From NCBI GenBank assembly GCA_963575745.1, contig CAUYUJ010015843.1:107501-171500 (forward strand): DNA of 64,000 bases, given 5' to 3'. Under the pieces are notes generated by a model. The model saw nothing but the letters and a program-made list of their open reading frames with translations. It was not told the DNA's origin and ran no database searches. Source of the DNA: Prorocentrum cordatum (lineage: Eukaryota > Sar > Dinophyceae > Prorocentrales > Prorocentraceae). The translations under genes and the position numbers were made by a program. This document shows positions 51,215 through 61,007 of the stretch, piece after piece. Position 1 is the stretch's first letter; each line of letters starts with the position of its first letter.

Positions 51215-51779
51215 CCAGCGCCCGCGACAGCACCAACGACGGCTGCAAATTACAGTCGGGGCGCCGAAGAAAAACCCTGTTCGTTGGGAAGGGGCTCGGG
51301 GTTCCTCTTGATTGTTTTGCAGTTTGCCATGGGTTTTCCTCATGCTGTCGATAGGAGATCGAAGTTTAACTTGTGGGAAAAAGGGGCCTCGTTCCTTATT
51401 CAGGGTTCCTTAGGTCAACGCCCCGACGGTACTGCTGCCTCCTCCCGTACTTGCTGCGGCCATGGTGCGCAGACCATGCAAGGCCGCACAAACGGGACCA
51501 AGACCGCACAGACGGAGCCAACACGCTTGAGCCATCAACCTGGAGCCAGCACCAACGCTGGCGCCTACACTACCCCGACGCCGGCACTGACGCCAGCAGC
51601 TACGCCTACGCATTCACCAGCACCACCGCCTGCGCCTTCAGCAACGCCGCGGCTAGCAATGACGCCAGCACGAATGATGGGGCATGCGCCTACCTACACC
51701 TTCACCGAGGGGCTGGTCGTGATTCTCGTATACTCGATGTTTTGAAGGCTTCCTGAGCGCGTGTGGATAATTTCCCTCC
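51215..51779. other. Unassigned; Thr/Ala/Pro-rich frames
   Basis: A plus frame at 51284-51745 begins MGRGSGFLLIVLQFAMGF, signal-like, but becomes a Thr/Pro/Ala-rich translation of GACGCCAGCA-type triplets after 51540. Too weak to call. Confidence 0.3.
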
Positions 51780-51842
51780 CTCTCTCGGCTCCTCCTCCTC
51801 CTCTCTCGGCTCCTCCTCCTCCTCCTCCTCCTCCTCCTCCTG
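51780..51842. repeat. CTCTCGGCTCCTCC/CCT tract
   Basis: CTCTCGGCTCCTCCTCCTC occurs twice, followed by CCT triplets to 51842. Confidence 0.85.
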
Positions 51843-52079
51843 TGCCAGTCCATTGTCCATGCTTGAATTAGATTTGTTTTCGTTGCAATTGGGCTTCGGG
51901 CCCATTTCGGGGCGCCCGCCCGCTCAGATGCCTCTGCCCCTCCTTTCCGCGGGGGTGGACGCCTCTAGTGGCCTCGGTGCACCGCGGAAGATTTACTCAC
52001 ACCCATTGTCTTTAGTTCCCCTTGTCTTCGTCTGCCTTTGTCTGTACTGCTCGAGTTTGGTAGCCCGCCAGTGGAGCCA

Positions 52080-52316
52080 ATGGCTGTGACCTGGCGTCCT
52101 TTCCACGTTCTTTTCCTGTCTCTTCTCCTCCTTCTCCCCCGTCCCGCGCTTAGTGCGACACGCCGGCGTTCACCCAGCAACGGTGCTGCCAGGGTTGATT
52201 ACTTCGGCTGGTTGCCCATTCGCTATCTTACTTTCTCCTCTTTCCCTTTCGCTGCCTCTCTTGCCTCCTGGCTGCGGCCCGATGTTGGCTCTTTCTTCAT
52301 CCGAGTTTCGGGTTGA
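52080..52316 (+). CDS. Possible signal-peptide exon, 78 codons
   Basis: The ATG at 52080 opens MAVTWRPFHVLFLSLLLLLP, a typical signal peptide (n-region with Arg, Leu-rich core), with a plausible cleavage site after PALSA. The mature part RRRSPSNGAARVDYFGWLPI continues with aromatic, ordinary composition (RYLTFSSFPFAASLASWLRP) to a TGA at 52314-52316. Candidate first exon of a secreted or plastid-targeted protein, or a short secreted peptide. Family unknown; no splice donor was verified. Confidence 0.35.
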   Translation: MAVTWRPFHVLFLSLLLLLPRPALSATRRRSPSNGAARVDYFGWLPIRYLTFSSFPFAASLASWLRPDVGSFFIRVSG

Positions 52317-53214
52317 CCCTGTAGTGTAATCCACAGGTGTCGCCGCAGCACTTCATTAATCTGATAGCCGCCGCCTCGCGCCTTCTCGTGGCCTCCTCCG
52401 CCGTTCGGCTTCTGGCATGGGCCAGCTGTCGCGGGAAGCGTGTAGATCGCTCACTGCCCGTGGCCCAGGGAACCCGCGAGCCACCAGAGAACTCCTAAGG
52501 GGGAAAAAAATCAAAATCTGCGCGGCGCCGAGATGTGCGCCACGCCCTAGCGGGAACTCCAGTTCTCCAGAGGATGGAGGAGCGCGGCGCCGAGGGTCAT
52601 CGAGAATACAAGAACTCCTGACCCGAATAACACAGTGAAGACGTGGCCTCACCCAGACCCCCGCCTTTGCACTGGGGGCAATCATTCCGGACGGTTCGGT
52701 TCGATACATCAGCAGAACAGGCCCCCAATCCCAGATGTTTAGGTCCTCCTGACTGAGGTCCCCTCCGAAAGGATTAGGGGTCCTTTGATTGTTGCTAACC
52801 AGAGGCGGTAACAGCTTTTCGGCCTTTCGCGCGGGATTTGCGCCGCCCCCCGCGTTCGCCACGCCTTTTGCCACACGGACCACATAATGCCAACGTTGAT
52901 GCGGACATCATCGGTTTTGTATGGTTCTCTCTCACACGTAGGATGAAGGTTCCCGGATGTGCCCCCTATCTGCCGGCTAGCTGGTTGAGTAGGGGTGTAT
53001 ACCAATAAGGACTAGCGAGATTGGAAGAGCTAGTTCCAGATGGCTGGTGGGGTTCACGTGATGAAACAGCAATCAGGGACGGAACAGTCGCACGGGTGAT
53101 GCGAAGTAAAGGTGCAGGGGGCGGAACATGATTCCTCCCTTGAAGAGGCAAGCACGCGAATATCCTTATGTTTACACGCATGTGTTACATGTATTTGGAG
53201 AATGAATGACTTTC
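52317..53214. other. Unassigned stretch
   Basis: GCGCGGCGCCGAG occurs at 52518 and 52590, flanking CGGGAACTCCAGTTCTCC: a short repeat pair. No gene recognised. Confidence 0.4.
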
Positions 53215-53575
53215 GGCCCATCCCGCCACCTTGCCCGGGTTGCGGGCCAGAGTCCTCGGGGATGCTTCGCGGGGCCTCTTCGGAGCGCTCTCGGAGGCCT
53301 CTCGGGGACAGCTTTGGGGATCTGTTGGGGGCTCCTTGAAATAGCCTCTTGGGGGCCCCTTGGGGCCTCTTGGGCGCCTCTTGGCGGCGAGCCGAGGGCT
53401 CCAGGTGTCCGCTCGGGGCCCCCATCGGGGGCCCTCTTGGAACCGCCTTTGGGGCCCCTTGGGCCGTCATTGGGGCCCTCTTGGGCCACGTTGGGGCCCG
53501 CCTCGGGGCCTCTTGGGGCTGTCATGGGGCGACCGTGGGGGCCTCTTGGGCAGTCTTGGAGCGTAGGGCAGCCGA
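53215..53575. repeat. TTGGGGCC/CTCTTGGG low-complexity region 2
   Basis: GCCTCTTGGGGGCCCCTTGG, GGGGCCCTCTTGGGCC and related motifs. Three frames on each strand are largely open because TAA/TAG cannot arise easily. Confidence 0.65.
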
Positions 53576-53654
53576 ACAGGCGAAAAAACACTGCTTTTTA
53601 ACATTTAAGCAAAAATATAGTTAGAATGCTACGAATAGTAACAATACCAATACT

Positions 53655-54300
<646 letters not shown>

Positions 54301-54309
54301 AACGGATGC

Positions 54310-54500
54310 TGGCCTATTGGTGCCCTCTTCGGGGGCCTCTGGAAAGCCTCTTGGGGCGTCTTGTAAGCTTCATGGGCATCGTGGGTCCATCTTGGGCGAC
54401 TTGGGGCGATCTTTGGGTGTCTCGGGGCCCCCTTGGGCCGTCATGAAAGCCTCTTGAGTCTCTCTTGGCCCGTCTTGGAGCCCCCTTGGGCCCGACAAAG
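54310..54500. repeat. TTGGGGCC low-complexity region 3
   Basis: GGGGGCCTCTGGAAAGCCTC, TTGGGGCGTCTTG and CCTCTTGAGTCTC. The sequence type resumes after the CTA array, suggesting the microsatellite expanded inside it. Confidence 0.6.
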
Positions 54501-54779
54501 TCACGCGAGAAGCCGCGGGAAGCATGTGGGAAGCCGCGGTCGAAGCCCAATGTGAAAGCCGCGGCAAGCCCAAGGGGATCCCTCAGGATCGAGGACTCAG
54601 GCTCAGGGGATTGGGCAAAAGAATTGAGAGCACGCCCACGCCGTTCTCTGCGGCACAGTCGCGGACCTACATCTGTTACATCGAGCATAATGGAGGAACG
54701 GATTGAACGGTATGCGGACGTTATACTATGGGCCACCCTGAGCCGGTAGGTGGAAGGTCTAAGAGGAGGTACGACAGGG
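54501..54779. other. Unassigned stretch
   Basis: Short AAGCCGCGG repeats (54510-54565). Nothing else. Confidence 0.45.
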
Positions 54780-55310
54780 AAGCAGTAGGATCGAACGGGA
54801 TGGATTGGGCGGAGGAGGGATGGTCCAGGACGAGGCAGGAACGGGAGAGACGAGGAGGAGGATAGGAGGATTGAGAAGGAGGATTACGGGACGCTGGAAG
54901 AACGGGAGGAAGACGAGGGGCATGGAAAGAGGGGGCAGGACAGGAGGAGGAACGAGGAGGAAGGAGGGGCAGGGGAAAGAGGGAGAAGGAAAGGGTGGAG
55001 GGATGAGGAGCAGCAGCAGCAGAAGAGGTTGAAGGAGGAAGGGGCAGGGGAAAGGAGGTGGAAGGAGGAGGAGGAGGAGCAGCAGGAAGAAATGAAGCAA
55101 AGATGATGGAATAATATGAAAAGGAAGGAGAAGGTGATGGAGGAGGAGGAGGAGGAGGAGGAGGAGGAGGAGGGTGAATGTTGAGGAGACGGAGGATGTG
55201 GAAGGAGGGGGAGGAGGAAGGAGGAGGAGAAGAGGATTGAGGAGGAGGGACAAGAAGGAGGAGGCAGAGGAGGGGGGAGGGAGGAGGGACGGAACCTTCG
55301 GCTGCAGGTG
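54780..55310. repeat. Purine-rich (GGA/GGAAGG) region, ~530 bp
   Basis: AGGGGCAGGGGAAAGAGGGA-type motifs (54955, 55035) and GGA triplets (55135-55170). The 526-codon minus frame over it (56339-54759) is Ser/Pro/Leu low complexity. Confidence 0.75.
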
Positions 55311-55727
55311 CTGCGCGACGAGAAGCAGAGCGGCAAGACGTGGGGAAGGACGGGGGGGGGGGGAGGCGGGGGGGGGGGGCACCGAAAGGGAGCAGCGACG
55401 AGGAAGAGAGGAAGGAGTTCCCGTGGAACGAGAAGGAGGTTGGGCGACCGAGGGGCAGGAGGAAGATTGTGCGATCGCGATCGAGGAGTAGAGAGAGGAG
55501 CAGACCCGGGAGAGTGACCAGCCCGGGTGGTCCAGAGCCCTGGAGGCCCCAGCCCTCCGGCGACGCGAAGGAGAGCGGCGGAGGTCTCTCGCCGTGCTCG
55601 GCGCCGGATGCGTAGTCTCCAGCCGTGGGGCCTTCGAGCGTCGGGTCGAGATAGAGAGCGTTTGGTGGGCCACGCGGCGAAGACAGAGGAGGGCGCTGGA
55701 TGTTTTTGTTGGGAGCATGCCCGCTGC

Positions 55728-55965
55728 AGCGCGCGGGAGGAGGAGAGCGGCTCGAAAGCCGCGGGGAGGGGGAAGGCGTTCAGCGCGCGGGGAAGAGGAA
55801 GGGTCGAAAGCTCGGGGGGGGGGGGGGCTCACCCTTTGCAGCGCGCGGGAAGCAGAGCTGCTCGAGGGCCAGGAGGGGCGGCGGGGGGGGGCCCTCTCCG
55901 CGCGCGGGGCGGAGAGCTGCTCGAGGGCCCGAATGCCGAGGGGCGGGGGGCTCCCCCTTCTTGTG
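55728..55965. repeat. GC-rich ~55-bp minisatellite, about 4 units
   Basis: CAGCGCGCGGG, then AGAG(C/CTG)CTCGAGGGCC or GCGGCTCGAAAGCC, then G-run and GGCG, repeated from 55728. The remainder of 55311-56020 is GC-rich with G-runs and no recognised gene. Confidence 0.55.
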
Positions 55966-56020
55966 CTGAGCGCCTCCTCCGCTGGGCACCGCTCCCTCGG
56001 AGGTCTGGCCCTTTGATCCT

Positions 56021-56189
56021 CACGTCGGGCGTGTCCCTCTGCAGGAGGAATATTCAAAGACAGTGGAAACATAGTATGGGGACGATTTTTTCTACTATGT
56101 TTGACGATTTGGGTGTGTGTGTGTGTGTGTTGCCTATGTTTCATTTTTGGCCCCAAAATCCTCCTGAAGGGGGACATGCCCGACCTAAC
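56021..56189. mobile_element. TIR element, family H, complete copy
   Basis: CACGTCGGGCGTGTCCCTCT then GCAGGAGGAATATTCAAAG at the left; ATCCTCCTGAAGGGGGACAT then GCCCGACCTAA at the right. A (GT)n insert lies at 56113-56130. Confidence 0.75.
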
Positions 56190-56349
56190 TTTCTCCTGAT
56201 ACCGAGCCCCTGCCCCGAGTCGTGTTTGACAGGCCTGCTGTTTCCAGTGATGGGCCACCAGAGGCAGAAAAAGGCTGGTAAACGACAGTCGGTATTGATG
56301 TTTGCTCGCAGCGCGAGGGGGGTGGGCCAGATGACGCAAAACGGTGTTC

Positions 56350-56522
56350 GGCGGCGGGCGAGGGGGGGAAGTGAGAAGGAGAAGGCCTTTTCAGAAGGCT
56401 CGGAACCCCCCAGGCCTTCTGAGAAGTCTTCTAAGCCTTCCCCGAAGACAGGAAACCTCTCAGAAGCCCCGTCGCCTGCTGAGAAGGCCTTCTCATTCAT
56501 ACCCCCCCCTCGCTCGCCGCCA
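56350..56522. mobile_element. TIR element, family I, copy 2
   Basis: Left arm GGCGGCGGGCGAGGGGGGGA then AGTGAGAAGG and AAGGCCTTTTCAG; right arm CTGAGAAGGCCTTCTCATTC then a C8 run and TCGCTCGCCGCC. Interior GAAGGCTCGGAA and CCTTCTGAGAAGTC. No long flanking duplication is seen, unlike copy 1 at 26600. Confidence 0.75.
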
Positions 56523-56710
56523 AGGTGTACTACCGGAGCGAGGTATAAGATCGCGGTCGGTTCGGGGAGGGTACCCTAATGTTAGTCGTGTTTGTTGGAT
56601 GTTCTTGTGCATATTGGGAGAAGGCTGCCCTCGCATGTTCTTCAGTTTTGGCTGGCGGAAGGTCTCATGGTCTTGGAGGATGTTCTTCTGTCTTGGGTCC
56701 GATTGTAGGC

Positions 56711-57180
56711 ACAAATTCTCTGAGCTCCGCTCGGGTTTCTTGGATCGGCGTTGGGCCCCCCCCTGGCGCCGGAGGCGCGCGGGGGGTCTGCGACCACTCG
56801 CGAACCCTGCCACCAATCGCCGCTGGGGTGTCGGACACCCCTGCGGGGGTCCACTTGGCAGCTGACATCCAGGCCTCGGAACAACTCAGCGAACACTCAT
56901 GCCACATTCATCCGTCAACGCCTCCCCCTCCCCCAATGTTCAAAGTTGGCGGTGGGCAAGATGAGATGCACTTCGACCGCAGTCTCCCCCGCGCGTGCCA
57001 ACATTGAGTTTGGGGGGAGGGGGAGTGTTCAGTCATTGCTTCCCTCTACCGCCCCTCACACTCTGAACCCCTGGCGACATCTCAGGAATCGACCCCGCAG
57101 GGGAGTGGGGCTCGCGTCGGGTTGCCCGAGGGAGGGGGGTCCAGCGCTGATCCAGGAACGCCGCGCGGGCCTCCGAAAAA
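56711..57180. mobile_element. TIR element, family A, ends separated by ~330 bp
   Basis: Left end AATTCTCTGAGCTCCGCTCG then GGTTTCTTGGATCGGCGTTG and GGCCCCCCC (56717-56765); a matching right end GGGGGGTCCAGCGCTGATCC then AGGAACGCCGCGCGGGCCTC (57135-57172). Between them is unrelated sequence (56790-57120) with GCGGGGGTCC and a short Pro-rich stretch. Either one element with an insert or two half-elements. Confidence 0.5.
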
Positions 57181-57184
57181 ACGT

Positions 57185-57300
57185 GCGTTCCTCCTCCTCC
57201 TCCTCCTCCTCCTCCTCCTCCTCCTCTTTCTCTTTATCCTCCTCCTCCTCCTCCTCCTCCTCGTCCTCCTCCTCCTCCTCCTCCTGTTGTTGCTTCCGTC
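57185..57300. repeat. CCT tract
   Basis: CCT with CTTTCTCTTTATCC, TCG and GTTGTTG interruptions. Confidence 0.85.
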
Positions 57301-57417
57301 GATGGAGAGCCCGCCCTCTCGGCCCTCCCTCCGCCGTGCCCTGCCGCGGCGCTCTCCCGCAGGATCGCGGTCCTGAGCGGCATGGAGAGGCGCTCGGTGC
57401 AGTCCCAGGCATTGTGC

Positions 57418-57421
57418 GTCC

Positions 57422-57453
<32 letters not shown>

Positions 57454-57542
57454 CTCCTCCTCCTCTTCCTCCTCCTCCTCCTCCTCCCTCCTCCTCCTCC
57501 TCCTCCTCCTCCTCCTCCTCCTCCTCCTCCTCCTCCTCCCCG
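57418..57542. repeat. CCT tract
   Basis: CCTCCTCCTCTTCCTCC then CCT triplets; ~120 bp after the previous tract. Confidence 0.9.
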
Positions 57543-57599
57543 GCGGGTCGTGACAGGCTTCGTTTCGGGAACCTCGAGACGGGGGTCAATGCAAACGGG

Positions 57600-57790
57600 G
57601 GTCAGCCAGGGCACCGGATCCTGCAGGATCCTGCGAAGACCCTCTCTGGCTGACCCGGGTTAGCGAGCCGTTCGTGGCCGCGAGGCGGCCGCGCATATTG
57701 GCTGACCCGGGTTTGCGAAGATCTGCGTTGCAGTTTTTTGTCCTGCATTGCAGTTTTTGGTTTCCCGCTGACCCGGGTCTGGATTGACCT
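57600..57790. repeat. GGCTGACCCGGGTT short direct repeats
   Basis: GGCTGACCCGGGTTAGCGA (57649), GGCTGACCCGGGTTTGCGA (57700), GCTGACCCGGGTCTGGATTG (57767), plus TGCAGTTTTTTGTCC and TGCAGTTTTTGGTTTCC. Confidence 0.7.
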
Positions 57791-57793
57791 GGG

Positions 57794-58045
57794 TCAGAAG
57801 ATCCCCGATCGCTCGTGATCAAGAGATCGAGAAGGTGACGCCTCGTCCTCGGCGGGAGCTGACTGAGGGCCGGCAGAAGCCAGCGGGAGTCGAACGAGGG
57901 CGAATCCACCGATGGAGAACAGTGTGAAGGCGGCAATCTCAAAGGCAAACGCCCAAAGAACTGCCACCGCCAGCGTACCCAAGCGTTCCGGAGTCACCCA
58001 GGGTTCCTGGACGGGGCCTGGGCTTTTCGAGATTGTCGGGAGCAC
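57794..58045 (-). CDS. Possible membrane-protein exon, 83 codons
   Basis: The minus-strand frame from 58045 contains ERLGTLAVAVLWAFAFEIAA then FTLFSIGGFALVRLPLASAG, one or two hydrophobic helices, then an acidic tail (SAPAEDEASPSRSLDHERSG) to a stop at 57794. The plus strand is also open but less hydrophobic and less structured. No family recognised. Confidence 0.25.
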   Translation of the reverse strand: MLPTISKSPGPVQEPWVTPERLGTLAVAVLWAFAFEIAAFTLFSIGGFALVRLPLASAGPQSAPAEDEASPSRSLDHERSGIF

Positions 58046-58049
58046 GGAT

Positions 58050-58556
58050 CTAACTCGGTGGATATGGACAGATGCTCAGCGCGTGGGGGGTGTGGGGGGG
58101 GAGGAACGCAGAAGTTTTGGTGTGATTGCTGAGCCTCCCAAGAGCCCCATCCAAGGACTGATTTGGATTCAGCCTGGCGCTACGATGACTGTACACCGTC
58201 AACGCGCTAAAGGAAGCGTGGAAGGGTACCACGCACCTCCGGCTACCGGGACAGCGCTGCACGCTTGCGTCCTCGCATGCGGAGGCCAACATGGAAGGTC
58301 TTGCAGCAAACGTTGGTTTCCGCAAGAAGGGAGGGGTGAAGGGAGCGTGCTAGAGGAACTAGGGGGAGGAGGGAGGCCAAGGCATTAAATGACCATTGCC
58401 AGAAGCCACACGAAGCAGATAACGCCGAGACATCGCAACTCCTTAACTGCCGACTCGTTATACACGTGTTCCCGTTGTCAATTAACCAGGGTCAATTCTA
58501 TTTCTGTACCATTGACGTGCCTTGCAGTCGTGCGCCTGCTTCTCGTGTCTTTCCCT
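58050..58556. other. Unassigned stretch
   Basis: Nothing recognised. Confidence 0.4.
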
Positions 58557-59146
58557 TCACCGCACGGCGACGTTTCGGAAGGCCGTGCGCAAGTCGGAAG
58601 AGTCGGTAAGTAGAAGCGCTTCGCAGTGCGTCCATGATGCGGTGCGGCAGCCTGACGTGCCGAGCTTGGTTTGGGCACCCTTCGAGGACGTGTACACTCG
58701 CTGACCAGATGCGTCGATTGTGTCTACCAGCGCCTTCACGTGGGTCCTTGTCGAGGTGCCCATGTCGCGCATGGCCACGTACTTCCATATCCCCATGGCA
58801 TCAAGAGTTTGCAGAAGGATTCTCATAAAATAATGTCTGGACCGAGCGCCGTGTTCAGCAAGGCCGCCAAGATGTCGTCGTTGAAAGCCGGCGCTTTGTC
58901 GAACAAGGCGGAGCTCGCGGAGGAATTCTTCACCGTGATGGTCGATTCACGCAGGAGCCTTCGCGCATCCATGAGCTCCTCGTCAAGGTCCGTGTCCTCA
59001 TCGATCACGAGCTCCGTGCCCTGCGCTTTCGCGCTGACCCTGCCCTTCTTGTCGGCGCTGATCCTCGCGAGCACAGACTCTTCGAACCGTTTCCGCGACG
59101 TCGTGCCCTCGTCGTCCTTCTTGTTGTCGTATCTGCCATGGCTCAC
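58557..59146 (-). CDS. Unrecognised minus-strand gene fragment, two overlapping frames
   Basis: Frame 1 (59146-58823) has a charged, gene-like composition: MSHGRYDNKKDDEGTTSRKR, then SVLARISADKKGRVSAKAQG, ELVIDEDTDLDEELMDARRL and a C-terminal AFNDDILAALLNTALGPDII. Frame 2 starts with the ATG at 58826, overlapping the stop of frame 1 (ATGA-type overlap), and reads MRILLQTLDAMGIWKYVAMR, then THVKALVDTIDASGQRVYTS to 58557. The first is acidic and probably alpha-helical. The 4-base overlap may mean one frameshifted protein. No domain recognised; third positions are mostly G/C on this strand. Confidence 0.4.
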
Positions 59147-59444
59147 GCGGCCCGGCTTTTCATTCCTGACCTTTTGCGATGTTGTCCTTCAGGTCGCGCC
59201 CGTCGGCCTGGGCGTGGGCGGCGCCTGTCCGAGCTGCCCCGTCGAGCGCGCCGCGCCGCCCTCGACCTCCTCCGCGGCTTGCTCGCCGCCGCCGCCGCCG
59301 CCGGCCCCCTGCTTTTGCCACCCACCGACCCTTCGCGGCCGGCGGGCCGCGCGGAGGCGGGAGGCGGGGGGCCCGGCGGGCCGCGTTGGAAGCGGGCCGC
59401 GCCCCCGCGCGCCGCGCGCCGCGGAGCGGCCACGGGATGTGGCG
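59147..59444. other. GC-rich unassigned stretch
   Basis: GCCGCCGCCGCCGCCGCCGG around 59288. Both strands open; nothing recognised. Confidence 0.4.
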
Positions 59445-59615
59445 AGGGGGGAACGATCAAGAGGGAACAAAAACAAAACACAGACCCAATGAATCGTCGA
59501 TCCCCTAGGAAAGATGGGAAAAGATGGGAAGTGGGGGAAGACAAACACCCAGAAACTATGGGAACATATGGGGACTGTTTTTATGTGTGTGTATCTATGT
59601 GTGTGTCCTGGGGCC
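59445..59615. mobile_element. Dispersed element, family M, copy 3
   Basis: AACAAAAACAAAACACAGAC, CCAATGAATCGTCGATCCCC, AAAGATGGGAAAAGATGGGA, and an end TGTGTGTCCTGGGGCCCCTT. Aligns with the copies at 13925 and 14291. Confidence 0.65.
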
Positions 59616-60279
59616 CCTTCAAACGAGGAGGGGGGGTTGGCGCCCCCGCGGGCGCGACCTCTGAGGGCCCCTTCGCGGATCACGTCGGCACGAAGGCGCT
59701 CGTGAGCGCACGGGGTCGAGGAGTTTGCGGGCGTGGCCCTTGGCCTGTCCAGCCCGCCGCGCCCTGCGCCTCGTGCCTCGCGGCTCGACCGGGGACGGCG
59801 GGTCCCGCTCGAGGGCGGGATCGAGGGCTCCCTTCGCCCGCCAGGGCGGGGGCCAGTCATGACGCTGGCGCCCGGAGGGGCTCCCCCATTTCCGCCGCCG
59901 CCTGGTCCGCGCGGCGCGGCTTTCAGAAAGCTGCCCCCCACTGTGATGCTCCTGTGAGTTCCCGCGCGAGTTGACAGGCAGGGCCGTCGCGGGACCCGTC
60001 AGCGGGAGCGCGCCACAAACCCGTCCACGGGAACGCCCCCCCGGGCGCATTATAGCGGGAGCATTTCCGGGGAACGCCTTTCGGGGCAGCCGGAAGCAAT
60101 GGGAGCACGGCCGGGAAGTGACGGGAACATGGCCCCACGTTCGCGGGCGCATGGCCCCAAATGGCGGCCCCAAATGAGTGGGAACCTCATGTCTGTGTGT
60201 GTTTTTCTATTCTGGTCGCGACGATCGCGATGACGATGATGATGTGTTGAGGGCTAGACGACGATGATGATCTTGTTGA
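59616..60279. other. Unassigned; GGGAGCA/GGGAACG motifs and GATGATG repeats
   Basis: CGACGATGATGATG with TTGAGGGC(C/T)AGACG occurs twice at 60228-60290. No gene recognised in 59616-60200. Confidence 0.4.
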
Positions 60280-60450
60280 GGGCCAGACGGCGCGAGCGCC
60301 TTGACGTCGGGCGCCTGCCCGCAACCGAAGCTCTTGCGGCCCTGGGCCAACCATCTCTCCGCCCAGGCCAGCTCCCCGCCGTGGCTATTCGCATCTGCGT
60401 CCGTGAGCACGCGGGGGTCATCGTCGGCCATGAACCAGATACGATAGTAG
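60280..60450 (-). CDS. Candidate exon (minus strand), unknown family
   Basis: The minus strand reads SQRYYRIWFMADDDPRVLTD then ADANSHGGELAWAERWLAQG and RKSFGCGQAPDVKALA. Third positions are nearly all G/C, composition is ordinary, and the sequence degrades into a GATGATG repeat at its end (60228-60290). It looks like one exon or a fragment of a dispersed protein family, with no start or stop of its own that I trust. Exon borders were not determined. Confidence 0.35.
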
Positions 60451-60721
60451 CGTTGAGACTTCCATGGCAGCCTACTCTGTCTTGGGGCGTTTGATGGGTT
60501 TTGATGCCCTCAGCGGCGTCCTTTTCGAGATGGGGGTCTGATGGCGCTCTCGTCGGGCGCAGCCTTTCGGAGTAGGGGGTCTGATGGACCGCTCGGGGGG
60601 TCCTGGAAAAGGTGATGCTCATTTTTGTTTGTTGGGAGAGGACGGGGAGAGGTATTTCGTATTCCGAGAAAGTGGGCTTGTCCTTTCCTCCTACTGGAGG
60701 GGGTGGCGGTTGGCGAAACAA

Positions 60722-60885
60722 TTGGCATAGCCAACTGAGTGGGACCCCCCAACTGAGTCCCCCCTCAACGTGAACCCGAGTGTCCCCCCCCCAAATGAGT
60801 GGGACCCCCCCAACTGAGTCCCCCCCAACTGAGTGGGACCTCCCCAGCGTGAACTCGAGTGGGACCCCCCCAACTGAGTCCCCAG
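60722..60885. repeat. CAACTGAGTGGGACCCCCC repeat, ~6 units
   Basis: Units alternate CAACTGAGTGGGACCCCCC, CAACTGAGTCCCCCC and CGTGAAC(C/T)CGAGTG. ACTGAGTGGGACC and GGGACCCCCCCAACTGAGTC recur. On the minus strand it gives GGDSVGGVPL-type frames. It lies ~120 bp upstream of the large ORF. Confidence 0.8.
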
Positions 60886-61007
60886 ACATGTGTTTGCAAT
60901 GGGCCCTGCTGATGGCCGCTTCAGCGGGTTCTCAGGTCACTGCAAGGGGCCCCCACGCAGCGCCCGCAAGGTGCCTTCCAAGAGGGTGACGGAATGCGTG
61001 AGAGGGT

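Noticed and set aside
54759-56339. 526-codon minus-strand frame
   Set aside because: Ser/Pro/Leu low complexity from purine-rich plus-strand repeats, continuing through a TIR element and a minisatellite.
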